Shown in pieces: positions 49,633 to 57,319 of a DNA stretch of 64,000 nt; the first letter of the stretch is position 1, and each line of letters opens with the position of its first letter. The stretch is taken from assembly GCF_030286555.1 (NCBI RefSeq), contig NZ_JASVWF010000005.1, forward strand, positions 62,001 to 126,000, written 5' to 3'. A program made the translations under genes and the position numbers. The notes under the pieces were generated by a model. It ran no database searches. It saw only the letters and a list, made by a program, of their open reading frames with translations, and was not told where the DNA came from. The DNA comes from Actinomycetospora termitidis. Lineage in GTDB: Bacteria; Actinomycetota; Actinomycetes; Mycobacteriales; Pseudonocardiaceae.

Positions 49633-49687
49633 GTTCCGACGTCCGGAACGGCAGCTCTTCTCCCCGGAACGCTAGGGCGGTTAGCGT
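49633..49687. promoter_or_regulatory. Divergent promoter of the two extradiol-pathway operons
   Basis: Back-to-back -10 elements TAGCGT are present: plus strand 49682-49687, minus strand 49674-49669. A 6-5-6 palindrome GTTCCG/CGGAAC lies at 49633-49649, and a further CGGAAC half-site at 49665-49670 is placed 21 bp (two helical turns) away. Confidence 0.65.
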
Positions 49688-49717
49688 CGTGACGTCAAGC
49701 ACACCCGGGAGGTGTAC

Positions 49718-50632
49718 ATGGGCATCCTTCGCCTCGCGCACGTCGACGTCCGGACCCCCGATCTCGACCTCTCCACGGCCTACTACACCGAGGTCATGGG
49801 CCTGCAGCAGGTCATGCGGACCGACGACGCGGTCTACCTCAAGTGCTGGGACGAGGAGGACCACCACTCGCTGCGGATGCGCTACCACCCGCGCACCGGG
49901 ATGGACTCGTTCACGTTCCGCGTCGAGGCCGAGGACGACCTCGCCGACTTCGAGAACCGGGTCGAGGCCTACGGGTGCCCGACCTCGCGGGTCAGCCGCG
50001 GCGAGGCCGTCGGGCAGGGCGAGTCGCTGCGCTTCGAGGTGCCCAGCGGCCAGGTCATGGAGCTGGTCTGGGACATCGAGAAGACCGGCAACCTGCTCGG
50101 CAAGCGCAACCCGTCGCCCACCCCGCCGCCGGACCTGCCCGGGATCGCGCCCCCGCGCATGGACCACATGCTCGTCAACGCCGAGGAGGTCGCGGAGTCC
50201 GCGAAGTTCTTCATCGACGTGCTCGGGCTGCGGATGACCGAGCAGGTCCTGGACGGCAACGGTCACCAGCTCGGCGTCTGGCTCGCCGGCCGCACGAACT
50301 CCCCGCACGACATCGCGATCGTCAACGGCCCGAACGGCGCCCTGCACCACTGGGCCTACTGGCTCGACGACTGGGACCACATCCGCCAGGCGGCCGACAC
50401 CCTCGCCTACAACGGCGTGCAGATCGACCAGGGCCCGACGCGCCACGGCGTCACCCGCGGCAACACCATCTACTTCTTCGACCCGCTCGGGATCCGCAAC
50501 GAGGTCTTCACCGGCGGCTACTGGGTCGACCCCGACACCGAGATCCTCACCTGGACCGAGGACAACTTCGGCAAGGGCCTCTTCTACTACGAGAACGTCG
50601 TCAGCCAGCGCTTCCTGCGCATGCACACGTGA
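49718..50632 (+). CDS. Extradiol ring-cleavage dioxygenase 1 (catechol 2,3-dioxygenase type)
   Basis: A 304-residue type I extradiol dioxygenase made of two VOC modules. The iron ligands are His150 (MDHML), His211 (GALHHWAYW) and Glu262 (RNEVFTGGYW). Catechol-2,3-dioxygenase-like features include HGVTRGNTIYFFDPLG around the active site. It should cleave a catechol next to its hydroxyls to give a ring-opened semialdehyde. ATG 49718 has GGGAGG upstream. A second copy follows 11 nt later. Confidence 0.93.
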   Translation: MGILRLAHVDVRTPDLDLSTAYYTEVMGLQQVMRTDDAVYLKCWDEEDHHSLRMRYHPRTGMDSFTFRVEAEDDLADFENRVEAYGCPTSRVSRGEAVGQGESLRFEVPSGQVMELVWDIEKTGNLLGKRNPSPTPPPDLPGIAPPRMDHMLVNAEEVAESAKFFIDVLGLRMTEQVLDGNGHQLGVWLAGRTNSPHDIAIVNGPNGALHHWAYWLDDWDHIRQAADTLAYNGVQIDQGPTRHGVTRGNTIYFFDPLGIRNEVFTGGYWVDPDTEILTWTEDNFGKGLFYYENVVSQRFLRMHT

Positions 50633-50643
50633 GGGGTCGAGCG

Positions 50644-51588
50644 ATGCCGAACGGTTCCAGTTCCGACCGCATCCTGCGGCTCCAGCACGTCGAGGTCCGC
50701 GTCCCCGACCTGGAGCTGGCCACCGCCTATTACACCGAGGTGCTCGGCCTGATCGAGACCGCCCGCGACGAGCGCGACGGCGCCGAGCGCGTCTTCCTCA
50801 AGTGCTGGGACGAGCGCGAGCACCACTCGGTGATCCTGCGCTCCGCGCCGACGCACGGCCTGGACCACATGTCGTTCAAGCTGCACGCCCCCGAGGACCT
50901 CGACCACTTCACGACGAAGCTCGAGGCGGCCGGGGTGGGCGTGAAGCGCTTCGCCGCCCGCGAGCTCGGCCCGGGCTGGGGGGAGGCGATCCGGTTCGAG
51001 GCCCCGTCGGGCCACCTCGTGGAACTCACCCACGGCACCGAGCGCATCGGGAACATGCTCCCGATGCAGAACCCGCCGCCCCGTCCGCAGGACCTGGTCG
51101 GCATCGCGCCGCCGCGGCTGGACCACATCTTCGTCATGGCCGAGGACGTCGAGACGTTCACCGCGTTCTTCTGCGAGCTGCTGGAGTTCCGGCTCACCGA
51201 GCAGATCCTCGCCAACGACGGCCACCAGCTCGCCACGTTCCTGGAGCACTCGCACACCCCGCACGACATCGCCGTCATCACCGGCCCGAACGGCGCGCTG
51301 CACCACTTCGCGTTCTGGATGGACGACTGGAACGGCATCCGCGACGCCGCCGACACGCTCGCGTACCACGGGGTCCCGATCGACGTGGCCCCCACGCGGC
51401 ACGGCGTCACCCGCGGATACACCACCTACTTCTTCGACCCGGCCGGCAACCGCAACGAGCTGTTCACCGGCGGCTACTGGGTGGACCCGGACTTCGAGCC
51501 GATCACCTGGACCGAGGAGGAGATGGGCCGGGCGATCTTCTACTACCACCGACAGGTCAACGAGCGCTTCTTCACGGTGCACTCCTGA
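50644..51588 (+). CDS. Extradiol ring-cleavage dioxygenase 2 (catechol 2,3-dioxygenase type)
   Basis: A 314-residue paralogue of the preceding enzyme, with iron ligands His161 (LDHIF), His221 (ALHHFAFW) and Glu272 (NRNELFTGGYW). Sequence blocks are collinear with the first copy, but substitutions such as GNTIYF to GYTTYF and a different N terminus show long divergence. The pair may handle different substituted catechols, or form a hetero-oligomer. The stop overlaps the phosphatase start (TGATG). Confidence 0.93.
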   Translation: MPNGSSSDRILRLQHVEVRVPDLELATAYYTEVLGLIETARDERDGAERVFLKCWDEREHHSVILRSAPTHGLDHMSFKLHAPEDLDHFTTKLEAAGVGVKRFAARELGPGWGEAIRFEAPSGHLVELTHGTERIGNMLPMQNPPPRPQDLVGIAPPRLDHIFVMAEDVETFTAFFCELLEFRLTEQILANDGHQLATFLEHSHTPHDIAVITGPNGALHHFAFWMDDWNGIRDAADTLAYHGVPIDVAPTRHGVTRGYTTYFFDPAGNRNELFTGGYWVDPDFEPITWTEEEMGRAIFYYHRQVNERFFTVHS

Positions 51589-52607
51589 TGGCCCGCGACC
51601 CGCGGTCGGTGGACCGCTACGAGACGCCGGACTACCTCTCGAAGTACCGGTCCCGCCGGCAGGCCGCGGGCCAGGAGACCTCCGCCGACGACGGGACCCC
51701 GCTCTACCTGCGCCGGTTCCGGGAACGGACCACGGAATCGTCGGGAACGGAGACGTCGGTCTCCTACGACGGCGAGCGCTTCACGCCCGCCCTGGCCGAG
51801 GCCAGCCGCGGCAAGGAGATCGCCGCGCCGATGGAGCGCCGGGCGACCGAGAAGATCGTCTGCGAGATCTCGATCATCCGGCACGGGATCACCCAGGGGT
51901 ACTCGACGGACGCCGGGCTGACCCCGATGGGCGCCTGGCAGGCGCACCGGCGCGGCCACGAGCTCGCGCGGCGCTGGTCGGACGGCGACCGGGTGCTGCT
52001 CGTGTGCGCGGACACCAACCGCGCCCGCCAGACCGCGGACCAGCTCTTCCGCGGCGCCAAGGACGGCCTGTCGATGTGGGGCATCGACGCGGAGATCACC
52101 GACAAGGAACCGATCCCGGAGCTGCGGAACTTCGGCGTCTGGACCCCGGACGGGCTGCGCGACGTCACCTCGGCGTTCCGGCAGTACCAGGCGACGAACG
52201 AGACGCTGGAGCGGCTCGCGGTCGGGGACCGGCCGCGGTGGCTCGTCGAGATCGACCGGTTCTACCGGACCCAGCTGGGCGGGGCGGACCCGATCCAGGA
52301 GTGGCTCACGATCCCGATGATGTACTTCGAGCCGCCGGCGATGTGCGTGCGGCGGTTCTGGCGGGGCTTCCACCGGCTGATGTCCGAACAGCCCGGACAC
52401 CAGCGGATCCTCGCCGCGACGCACTCCGGCCCGATGCGCGCGTTCGCGACGTGGGCGCACGGCTACGACCCCGGCGAACCCCTCAACACCGAGGAGATCC
52501 GGGTCAAGATGCGCGAGGGCGGGCGCACCGCGTTCGTCTCCTACCGGAATCGGGTCACCGAGGTGAACGTGCCTCCGCCCGACGAGTTCCCGAACTGGGA
52601 GGCGTGA
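51588..52607 (+). CDS. Histidine-phosphatase-superfamily protein in extradiol operon
   Basis: A 339-residue member of the histidine phosphatase (phosphoglycerate-mutase-like) superfamily. The phosphoryl-accepting histidine is residue 99 in SIIRHGITQG, with Arg98. The second catalytic histidine is residue 279 in AATHSGPMRAF, and DTNRARQTADQL holds a further arginine. An N-terminal about 85-residue extension is predicted disordered. Its TGATG coupling to the second dioxygenase indicates a role in the same pathway, for example removing a phosphate from a phosphorylated aromatic, as the CreD phosphohydrolase does in alkylphenol degradation (inference). Confidence 0.85.
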   Translation: MARDPRSVDRYETPDYLSKYRSRRQAAGQETSADDGTPLYLRRFRERTTESSGTETSVSYDGERFTPALAEASRGKEIAAPMERRATEKIVCEISIIRHGITQGYSTDAGLTPMGAWQAHRRGHELARRWSDGDRVLLVCADTNRARQTADQLFRGAKDGLSMWGIDAEITDKEPIPELRNFGVWTPDGLRDVTSAFRQYQATNETLERLAVGDRPRWLVEIDRFYRTQLGGADPIQEWLTIPMMYFEPPAMCVRRFWRGFHRLMSEQPGHQRILAATHSGPMRAFATWAHGYDPGEPLNTEEIRVKMREGGRTAFVSYRNRVTEVNVPPPDEFPNWEA

Positions 52608-52610
52608 GGA

Positions 52611-53426
52611 ATGACGGTGCTGCCGTTCTCTGCCGTGCTGCCCGAGGACGCCTCCGACGGGCCGGAGGACTCGCCGTTGCGGTCGGTGTCCACCGCGGTC
52701 GCGGTGCTCGACTGCTTCACCGCCGAACCCGAGCTCGGCGCGACGAAGGTCGCCGCGCGGCTGGGGATCGCCAAGTCCACGGCCTGCCGCATGCTCGCGG
52801 CGCTGGCCGCCGGCGGGCTGCTGGAGAAGGCCGGGTCGGGGCGCTACCGGCTCGGCCTCCGGCTGTTCGAGTACGGGCAGCTCGCCGTGGACCGGCTGCT
52901 GCTGCGCGAGGTCGCGATGCCGTTCCTCGGCGAGCTGCGGGAGACGGTGCGCGAAACCGTGCAGCTCGGGGTGGCCGTCGGCACCGACGTGCTGTACCTG
53001 GAGCGGCTGGAGACGGCGGGCGCCGGCCTGCGGTTCCGCACCGACTACCACCGCAACCCGGCGCACTCGTCGTCGATCGGCCGGGTCCTCGCGGCGTCCG
53101 ACCCGTCGCTGACCGCGGCGATCCTGGAGCGCGGCCTGGAGCGGCGCACCCCGTTCACCGTCGTCGACCCGCTGCGGTGGCGCCGGACCCTGGTCCAGAC
53201 CCGCGAGCAGGGCTACGCCACGTGCCGCGACGAGTACGACCAGGGCTGGTCGTCGATCGCCGCGCCGATCCTCACCGGGGTCACGGGTCGCCGTCGTGCC
53301 GTCGCGGCGGTGTCCGTGGTCGGCGCGACCTCCCGGATGCTCGGGCCGCGCAAACCCGCCGTCGTGCAGGGGGTGCGCCGGGCCGCGGACCGGATCACCG
53401 TCGCGCTGGAGCGGGCGAGCTCGTAG
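52611..53426 (+). CDS. IclR-family transcriptional regulator
   Basis: A 271-residue IclR regulator with winged helix (STAVAVLDCFTAEPELGATKVAARLGIAKSTACRMLAAL) and effector domain (TDVLYLERLETAGAGLRF, NPAHSSSIGRVLAASDP, GWSSIAAPILTGV). It ends the extradiol operon, only 3 nt behind the phosphatase gene. With the IclR gene of the divergent operon, it makes two IclR-type regulators for one promoter region; they may respond to different intermediates. Confidence 0.9.
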   Translation: MTVLPFSAVLPEDASDGPEDSPLRSVSTAVAVLDCFTAEPELGATKVAARLGIAKSTACRMLAALAAGGLLEKAGSGRYRLGLRLFEYGQLAVDRLLLREVAMPFLGELRETVRETVQLGVAVGTDVLYLERLETAGAGLRFRTDYHRNPAHSSSIGRVLAASDPSLTAAILERGLERRTPFTVVDPLRWRRTLVQTREQGYATCRDEYDQGWSSIAAPILTGVTGRRRAVAAVSVVGATSRMLGPRKPAVVQGVRRAADRITVALERASS

Positions 53427-53444
53427 GGGGCCCGGGCTCGCGCG

Positions 53445-54056
53445 TCAGTGCACCGGGACCCGCGGGACCGCCACGCCGATCAGGCAGTCCCGGGTGACCA
53501 GGTCGAGCTGCTCGTCCTCGGACAGCTGCTCCACACCCTCGGGCGGCCGCGGGACGACGAGGTAGCGCGCCTCGGCGCTGGCGTCCCACACGCGCACCTC
53601 GACGTCGTCGGGCAGCACCGTCCCGAACTCGGCGAGCACGCCGCGCGGGTCGCGCACCACCCGCGAGCGGTAGGCCTCGGACTTGTACCAGGCGGGCGGC
53701 GGGCCGAGCCACGCCAGCGGGTAGCAGGAGCACAGGGTGCAGACGACGACGTTGTGCACCTCGGCGGTGTTCGCCACGGCGTGCAGGTGGATGTCCGAGG
53801 AGTAGCCGCCGCCGGCGATCCCGAGCTCGGTGGCGGCCGCTCCGGCGTCGTAGAGCAGCCGGTCGCGGTACGCGGGGTCGTTCCACGACCGCACCACCAT
53901 CAGCGCCCCGTTGAGCGGCGACACCGACGACCCGAGTGCCTCGATCCGCTCGTCGATCTGGGCGCGCGTGACGATCCCGCGCTCCTCGGCCAGCGCCAGC
54001 AGCGCGTTCACCCGCGCCTGCAGTTCGCCGTTGCGGTGGTGCCCGGACCCGCTCAC
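53445..54056 (-). CDS. Nitrile hydratase/thiocyanate hydrolase alpha-type (metal) subunit
   Basis: A 203-residue catalytic subunit. The metal claw VCTLCSCYP (Cys106, Cys109, Cys111) has threonine after the first cysteine, the pattern of cobalt-containing enzymes. RSWNDPAYRDRLLYDAGAA and GPPPAWYKSEAYRSRVVRDPRGVLAEFG are conserved. It corresponds to nitrile hydratase alpha or thiocyanate hydrolase gamma. The GTG start overlaps the upstream subunit's stop. It is the third gene of a compact three-gene operon. Confidence 0.92.
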   Translation of the reverse strand: MSGSGHHRNGELQARVNALLALAEERGIVTRAQIDERIEALGSSVSPLNGALMVVRSWNDPAYRDRLLYDAGAAATELGIAGGGYSSDIHLHAVANTAEVHNVVVCTLCSCYPLAWLGPPPAWYKSEAYRSRVVRDPRGVLAEFGTVLPDDVEVRVWDASAEARYLVVPRPPEGVEQLSEDEQLDLVTRDCLIGVAVPRVPVH

Positions 54057-54322
54057 GCGCCCTCCAGATACGTCTCGAACAGGTCGACGTGCACGACGTC
54101 GCGCGGCCCGGCGTCCGGACCCCACAGCTCGGTGCCGGCGAAGGCCACGGTCCAGATCGTCTCCTGGCGCGCGTCGGACCCGACCGCCGCGGCCTCGTCG
54201 GGAAAGCGTCCGTCCCCCACGGACCGCACGACGACCCCGCAGCGCCCCCGGACGTACGACGGCGCGCGGTTGTGCCCCGGCGGGTTCATGACGCGCACCC
54301 GCACCCGGTCGCCGACGTTCAC
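54053..54322 (-). CDS. Nitrile hydratase beta C-terminal-half subunit
   Basis: An 89-residue protein equal to the SH3-like C-terminal half of nitrile hydratase beta: VGDRVRVRVMNPPGHNRAPSYVRGRCGVVVRSVG and FAGTELWG...VHVDLFETYLE. In ordinary nitrile hydratases this is fused to the N-terminal half. In thiocyanate hydrolase and toyocamycin nitrile hydratase it is a separate subunit, as here. GTG start overlaps the stop of the upstream gene. Confidence 0.88.
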   Translation of the reverse strand: MNVGDRVRVRVMNPPGHNRAPSYVRGRCGVVVRSVGDGRFPDEAAAVGSDARQETIWTVAFAGTELWGPDAGPRDVVHVDLFETYLEGA

Positions 54323-54558
54323 GGCAGGAGCCGTTCGACCGCGGTGAGCCAGCGCTCGTAGTAGGGCATGTCGTAGTACTCCCTCGGCGGGATCCGCTCC
54401 ATGACGTGTCGGAACTCGTCGAGCGTGTAGACGCCCGCGGCCACGCACGCCTGGTTCAGCGCGAAGATCTGCGCCTCCCACACGGACTCGAACCCGTGCC
54501 CCTCCTCGGGCAGGTCGCCGAACCCGTGCATCCCACCGACGTCGTTCGCGTACGCCAT
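54319..54558 (-). CDS. Nitrile hydratase beta N-terminal-half subunit
   Basis: A 79-residue protein equal to the N-terminal half of nitrile hydratase beta: NDVGGMHGFGDLPEEGHGFESVWEAQIFALNQAC and FRHVMERIPPREYYDMPYYERWL. It is first in the order beta-N, beta-C, alpha, the same order as scnB-scnA-scnC of thiocyanate hydrolase. All three genes overlap by 4 nt and should be made in equal amounts. No activator (P47K-like) gene follows. Confidence 0.88.
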   Translation of the reverse strand: MAYANDVGGMHGFGDLPEEGHGFESVWEAQIFALNQACVAAGVYTLDEFRHVMERIPPREYYDMPYYERWLTAVERLLP

Positions 54559-54568
54559 CCCCGGAGTC

Positions 54569-54660
54569 TCGTGAGGGGAACCCTCGCACCACAAGAGCGC
54601 TCGCATCTTCCCCTCACGATCGCAAGGACCGAGTTGACTCGCCAGCCAGTCCTTGCGATC
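54569..54660. promoter_or_regulatory. Two adjacent perfect inverted repeats in divergent promoter
   Basis: Repeat one pairs 54569-54580 with 54608-54619 (TCGTGAGGGGAA), and repeat two pairs 54618-54629 with 54649-54660 (GATCGCAAGGAC), each perfect over 12 bp. The second, nearer the regulator gene, is a candidate operator. Confidence 0.65.
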
Positions 54661-54676
54661 TGGGCAACGATCCCGG

Positions 54677-54682
54677 TAGCGT
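54677..54682 (+). promoter_or_regulatory. Leaderless -10 element TAGCGT (8-nt spacing)
   Basis: TAGCGT is 8 nt before the ATG of the XRE-TetR gene and directly follows the second inverted repeat. Confidence 0.45.
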
Positions 54683-54690
54683 CGACCGCG

Positions 54691-55521
54691 ATGAGCGACG
54701 ACGAGGTCCGACACCGGGTGCGAGGGGCCATCGACGCCGCCGGTTCCCGACGACGGGTCGCGGCGGCGGTCGGGCTCGACGAGACGAAGCTGTCGAAGTC
54801 GCTCGCCGGGCGGCGCCGGTTCACCGCCGACGAGCTGGACCGGATCGCCGCAGCGACCGGCACCGAGCTCGCCTGGCTGCTGCACGCCGACGGCACTCCC
54901 CCGGTGACGGCCGCGTCCGACCTCATCCCCGCACGCAGCGAGCCCGACGACGCCCGCAAGCGCATCCTCGACGCCGCGTGGACCCTGATCGCGACCCGCG
55001 GCTACCACCGCGTGCGCATCGCCGACGTCGCCGAGGCCGCCGGCACCAGCAGCGCGAGCGTGCACTACCACTACGCCGACAAGGACGCCCTGCTCGACGA
55101 GGCGCTGCGGCACAACGTCGAGCTGGCCCACGACCGGCAGTCGGCCGCCCTCACCGCGATCGACGACCCGGCCGTACGGCTGGAGAAGCTGCTCGACCTG
55201 CAGCTGCCCGACGGCCCGGTGCTCGAGCCGGAGTGGTCGATCTGGATGCAGGTGTGGGTCGAGGCCCTCACCGAGTCCCGCCACCGCGACCTCTACGCCC
55301 GCGGCCAGGACCGCTGGTTCCGCACCGTGCTGATGACCCTCGAGGCCGGCGCCGAGGCCGGGGTGTTCCGCGGCGGCGACCAGACCCTGCGCGCCCGCCA
55401 GCTCACCGCGCTGGTCGACGGCCTGGGCGTCGGCGTGATGACCGGGGTCTCCACCGCGGCCGACATGCGCGCCGCCCTCCACGAGTTCGTCGCACACACC
55501 ATCCGGAAGGACGACCGATGA
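54691..55521 (+). CDS. XRE-TetR fusion transcriptional regulator
   Basis: A 276-residue protein with two DNA-binding modules. Residues about 5-65 form an XRE-like HTH (RRRVAAAVGLDETKLSKSLAGRRRFTADELDRIAAATG). From residue about 90 a complete TetR regulator follows (RKRILDAAWTLIATRGYHRVRIADVAEAAGTSSASVHYHYADKDALLDEAL), with a helical ligand-binding C-terminal domain. The combination is unusual. The gene overlaps the downstream BKACE gene (ATGA), so it is the first gene of a catabolic operon, and it is divergent from the nitrile hydratase genes. Confidence 0.88.
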   Translation: MSDDEVRHRVRGAIDAAGSRRRVAAAVGLDETKLSKSLAGRRRFTADELDRIAAATGTELAWLLHADGTPPVTAASDLIPARSEPDDARKRILDAAWTLIATRGYHRVRIADVAEAAGTSSASVHYHYADKDALLDEALRHNVELAHDRQSAALTAIDDPAVRLEKLLDLQLPDGPVLEPEWSIWMQVWVEALTESRHRDLYARGQDRWFRTVLMTLEAGAEAGVFRGGDQTLRARQLTALVDGLGVGVMTGVSTAADMRAALHEFVAHTIRKDDR

Positions 55522-56408
55522 GACCGATGAACCGTCGCGTGGTGATCACGGCCGCGCTGACCGGTGCCGCCGACTCCCCCGCGAAGAGCCCGCACGTCCC
55601 GGTCACGCCGCAGCAGATCGCCGACGACGCGGTCGCGGCGGCCCGGGCCGGTGCCGCGGTCGTCCACGTGCACGTCCGGCACCCGGAGACCGGCATCCGG
55701 TCGCGCGACGTCGCCCTCTACCGCGAGGCCGCCGGCCTGATCCGGACCGCGGACGTCGACGTCGTCCTCAACCTCACGGCGGGCATGGGCGGCGACCTCG
55801 TCGTCGACGCCGAGGACCCGCTCAAGCCGGTCGACGGCACCGACCTGGTCAGCCAGCACGACCGCATGCCGCACATCGAGGAGCTGCTCCCCGACATCGG
55901 CACGCTCGACTGCGGGTCCTACAACTTCGGCGACGGCCAGGCCCTCTACGTCTCGACGACCGACATGCTCCGCGAGGGGGCGAAGCGCTTCCAGGAGCTC
56001 GGCGTGAAGCCGGAACTGGAGGTCTTCGACACCGGCCAGCTCTGGTTCGCGACGGTCCTGCGCGAGGAGGGCCTGATCGACGCGCCGGGCCTGTTCCAGC
56101 TGTGCATGGGCGTCCCGTACGGGGCGCCGGCCGACCCGGGTCTGCTCGCGGCCATGGTCAACCTCCTCCCCGACGACGCCGAGTTCACCTCCTTCGCGCT
56201 CGGGCGCGACCAGCTGCCGTGGGTCGCGCAGTCGGTGCTCCTCGGCGGGCACGCGCGCGTCGGGCTCGAGGACAACCTCTACCTCTCGCGCGGGGTCAAG
56301 GCGACGAACGCGCAGCTCGTGGAGCGGGCGGTGACGATCATCGAGTCGCTGGGCGCCGCCGTCGCGACGCCGGACGAGGCCCGCGAGACGTTCGGGCTGC
56401 AGCGGTGA
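55518..56408 (+). CDS. BKACE-family beta-keto acid cleavage enzyme
   Basis: A 296-residue (beta-alpha)8 enzyme of the BKACE family (formerly DUF849). The zinc-binding pair His50 and His52 is in VVHVHVRHPETG; LNLTAGMGG and ARVGLEDNLYLSRGVKATNAQLV are characteristic. These enzymes transfer the acetoacetate part of a beta-keto acid to acetyl-CoA. Pairing with the next gene resembles carnitine degradation, where dehydrocarnitine is cleaved to acetoacetate and betainyl-CoA. The substrate is an inference. Confidence 0.9.
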   Translation: MRPMNRRVVITAALTGAADSPAKSPHVPVTPQQIADDAVAAARAGAAVVHVHVRHPETGIRSRDVALYREAAGLIRTADVDVVLNLTAGMGGDLVVDAEDPLKPVDGTDLVSQHDRMPHIEELLPDIGTLDCGSYNFGDGQALYVSTTDMLREGAKRFQELGVKPELEVFDTGQLWFATVLREEGLIDAPGLFQLCMGVPYGAPADPGLLAAMVNLLPDDAEFTSFALGRDQLPWVAQSVLLGGHARVGLEDNLYLSRGVKATNAQLVERAVTIIESLGAAVATPDEARETFGLQR

Positions 56409-57319
56409 TCGCCTGCATCGGTGCGGGAGTCATCGGCGGCGGGTGGGCCGCCTACTTTCTCGCGCACGGTCACGACGTCGCCGCGTGGGACCCGGCACCG
56501 GACGCCGAGGCCCGGCTGCGCCGGATCGTCGAGGCGGCCCGGCCCGCGCTGAACGCGTTGGACCTTCCCGACGACGGGTGGGGCGGATTGACCGTCGCCG
56601 GGTCGCTGGAGGCCGCCGCGCGGGACGCGGAGTTCGTGCAGGAGTCGGCCCCCGAGGACCTGGAGCTGAAGCGGTCGCTGCTCGCCGACCTGGCCGCTGC
56701 GACCGGCCCGGACACGATCGTCGCGTCGTCGACCTCGGGCTTCCCGATGACGGACATGGCCGTGCGCGCCGCGGACCCGTCGCGACTCGTCGTCGGGCAC
56801 CCGTTCAACCCGCCGTACCTGATCCCGCTGGTCGAGGTGGTCGGCGGCGAGGCGACCGCACCCGCCGTCGTGAAGGGCGCGGCGGAGTTCTACCGGTCGA
56901 TCGGCAAGTCGGTGATCGAGATGGACCGGGAGGTCCCGGGCTTCGTCGCGAACCGGCTGCAGGAGGCGCTGTGGCGCGAGGCGCTCCACATGGTCGCGAA
57001 CGGGGACGCCACCGTCGAGCAGATCGACGCGTCGATCACCGAGGGCCCGGGGCTGCGCTGGCCGGTCCACGGGCCGTGCCGGACGTTCCACCTGGCCGGC
57101 GGCGAGGGCGGGATGGCGCACATGCTCGACCACTTCGGTCCGTCGCTGCAGGCGCCGTGGACCCGGCTCGAGGCGCCGGAGCTGACCCCGGAGCTGCGCG
57201 ACGCGATGGTGGACGGCACTGCCACGGACCGGTCGTTCGCGGAGCTCGTCGCCGAGCGCGACCGGGCCGTCATCGCCATCCGCCGGGCCGTCGAGGGAGC
57301 AAGATCCGGTTCCGGGTAG
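56405..57319 (+). CDS. 3-hydroxyacyl-CoA dehydrogenase-type enzyme (carnitine dehydrogenase-like)
   Basis: A 304-residue NAD-dependent dehydrogenase. ACIGAGVIGGGWAAYFLAHG is the Rossmann motif. GHPFNPPYLIPLVEVVGG and SIGKSVIEMDREVPGFVANRLQEALWREALHMV are typical of 3-hydroxyacyl-CoA and L-carnitine dehydrogenases, and the tail GLRWPVHGPCRTFHLAGGEGGMAHMLDH strongly recalls carnitine 3-dehydrogenase. It overlaps the BKACE gene (GTGA). A matching betainyl-CoA thioesterase is not present. Confidence 0.88.
   Translation: MIACIGAGVIGGGWAAYFLAHGHDVAAWDPAPDAEARLRRIVEAARPALNALDLPDDGWGGLTVAGSLEAAARDAEFVQESAPEDLELKRSLLADLAAATGPDTIVASSTSGFPMTDMAVRAADPSRLVVGHPFNPPYLIPLVEVVGGEATAPAVVKGAAEFYRSIGKSVIEMDREVPGFVANRLQEALWREALHMVANGDATVEQIDASITEGPGLRWPVHGPCRTFHLAGGEGGMAHMLDHFGPSLQAPWTRLEAPELTPELRDAMVDGTATDRSFAELVAERDRAVIAIRRAVEGARSGSG

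Noticed and set aside
54125..54592. Longer nitrile hydratase reading frames beginning upstream of the chosen starts
   Set aside because: The extra N-terminal sequence is Arg-rich, unlike the family, and would destroy the neat GTGA overlaps.
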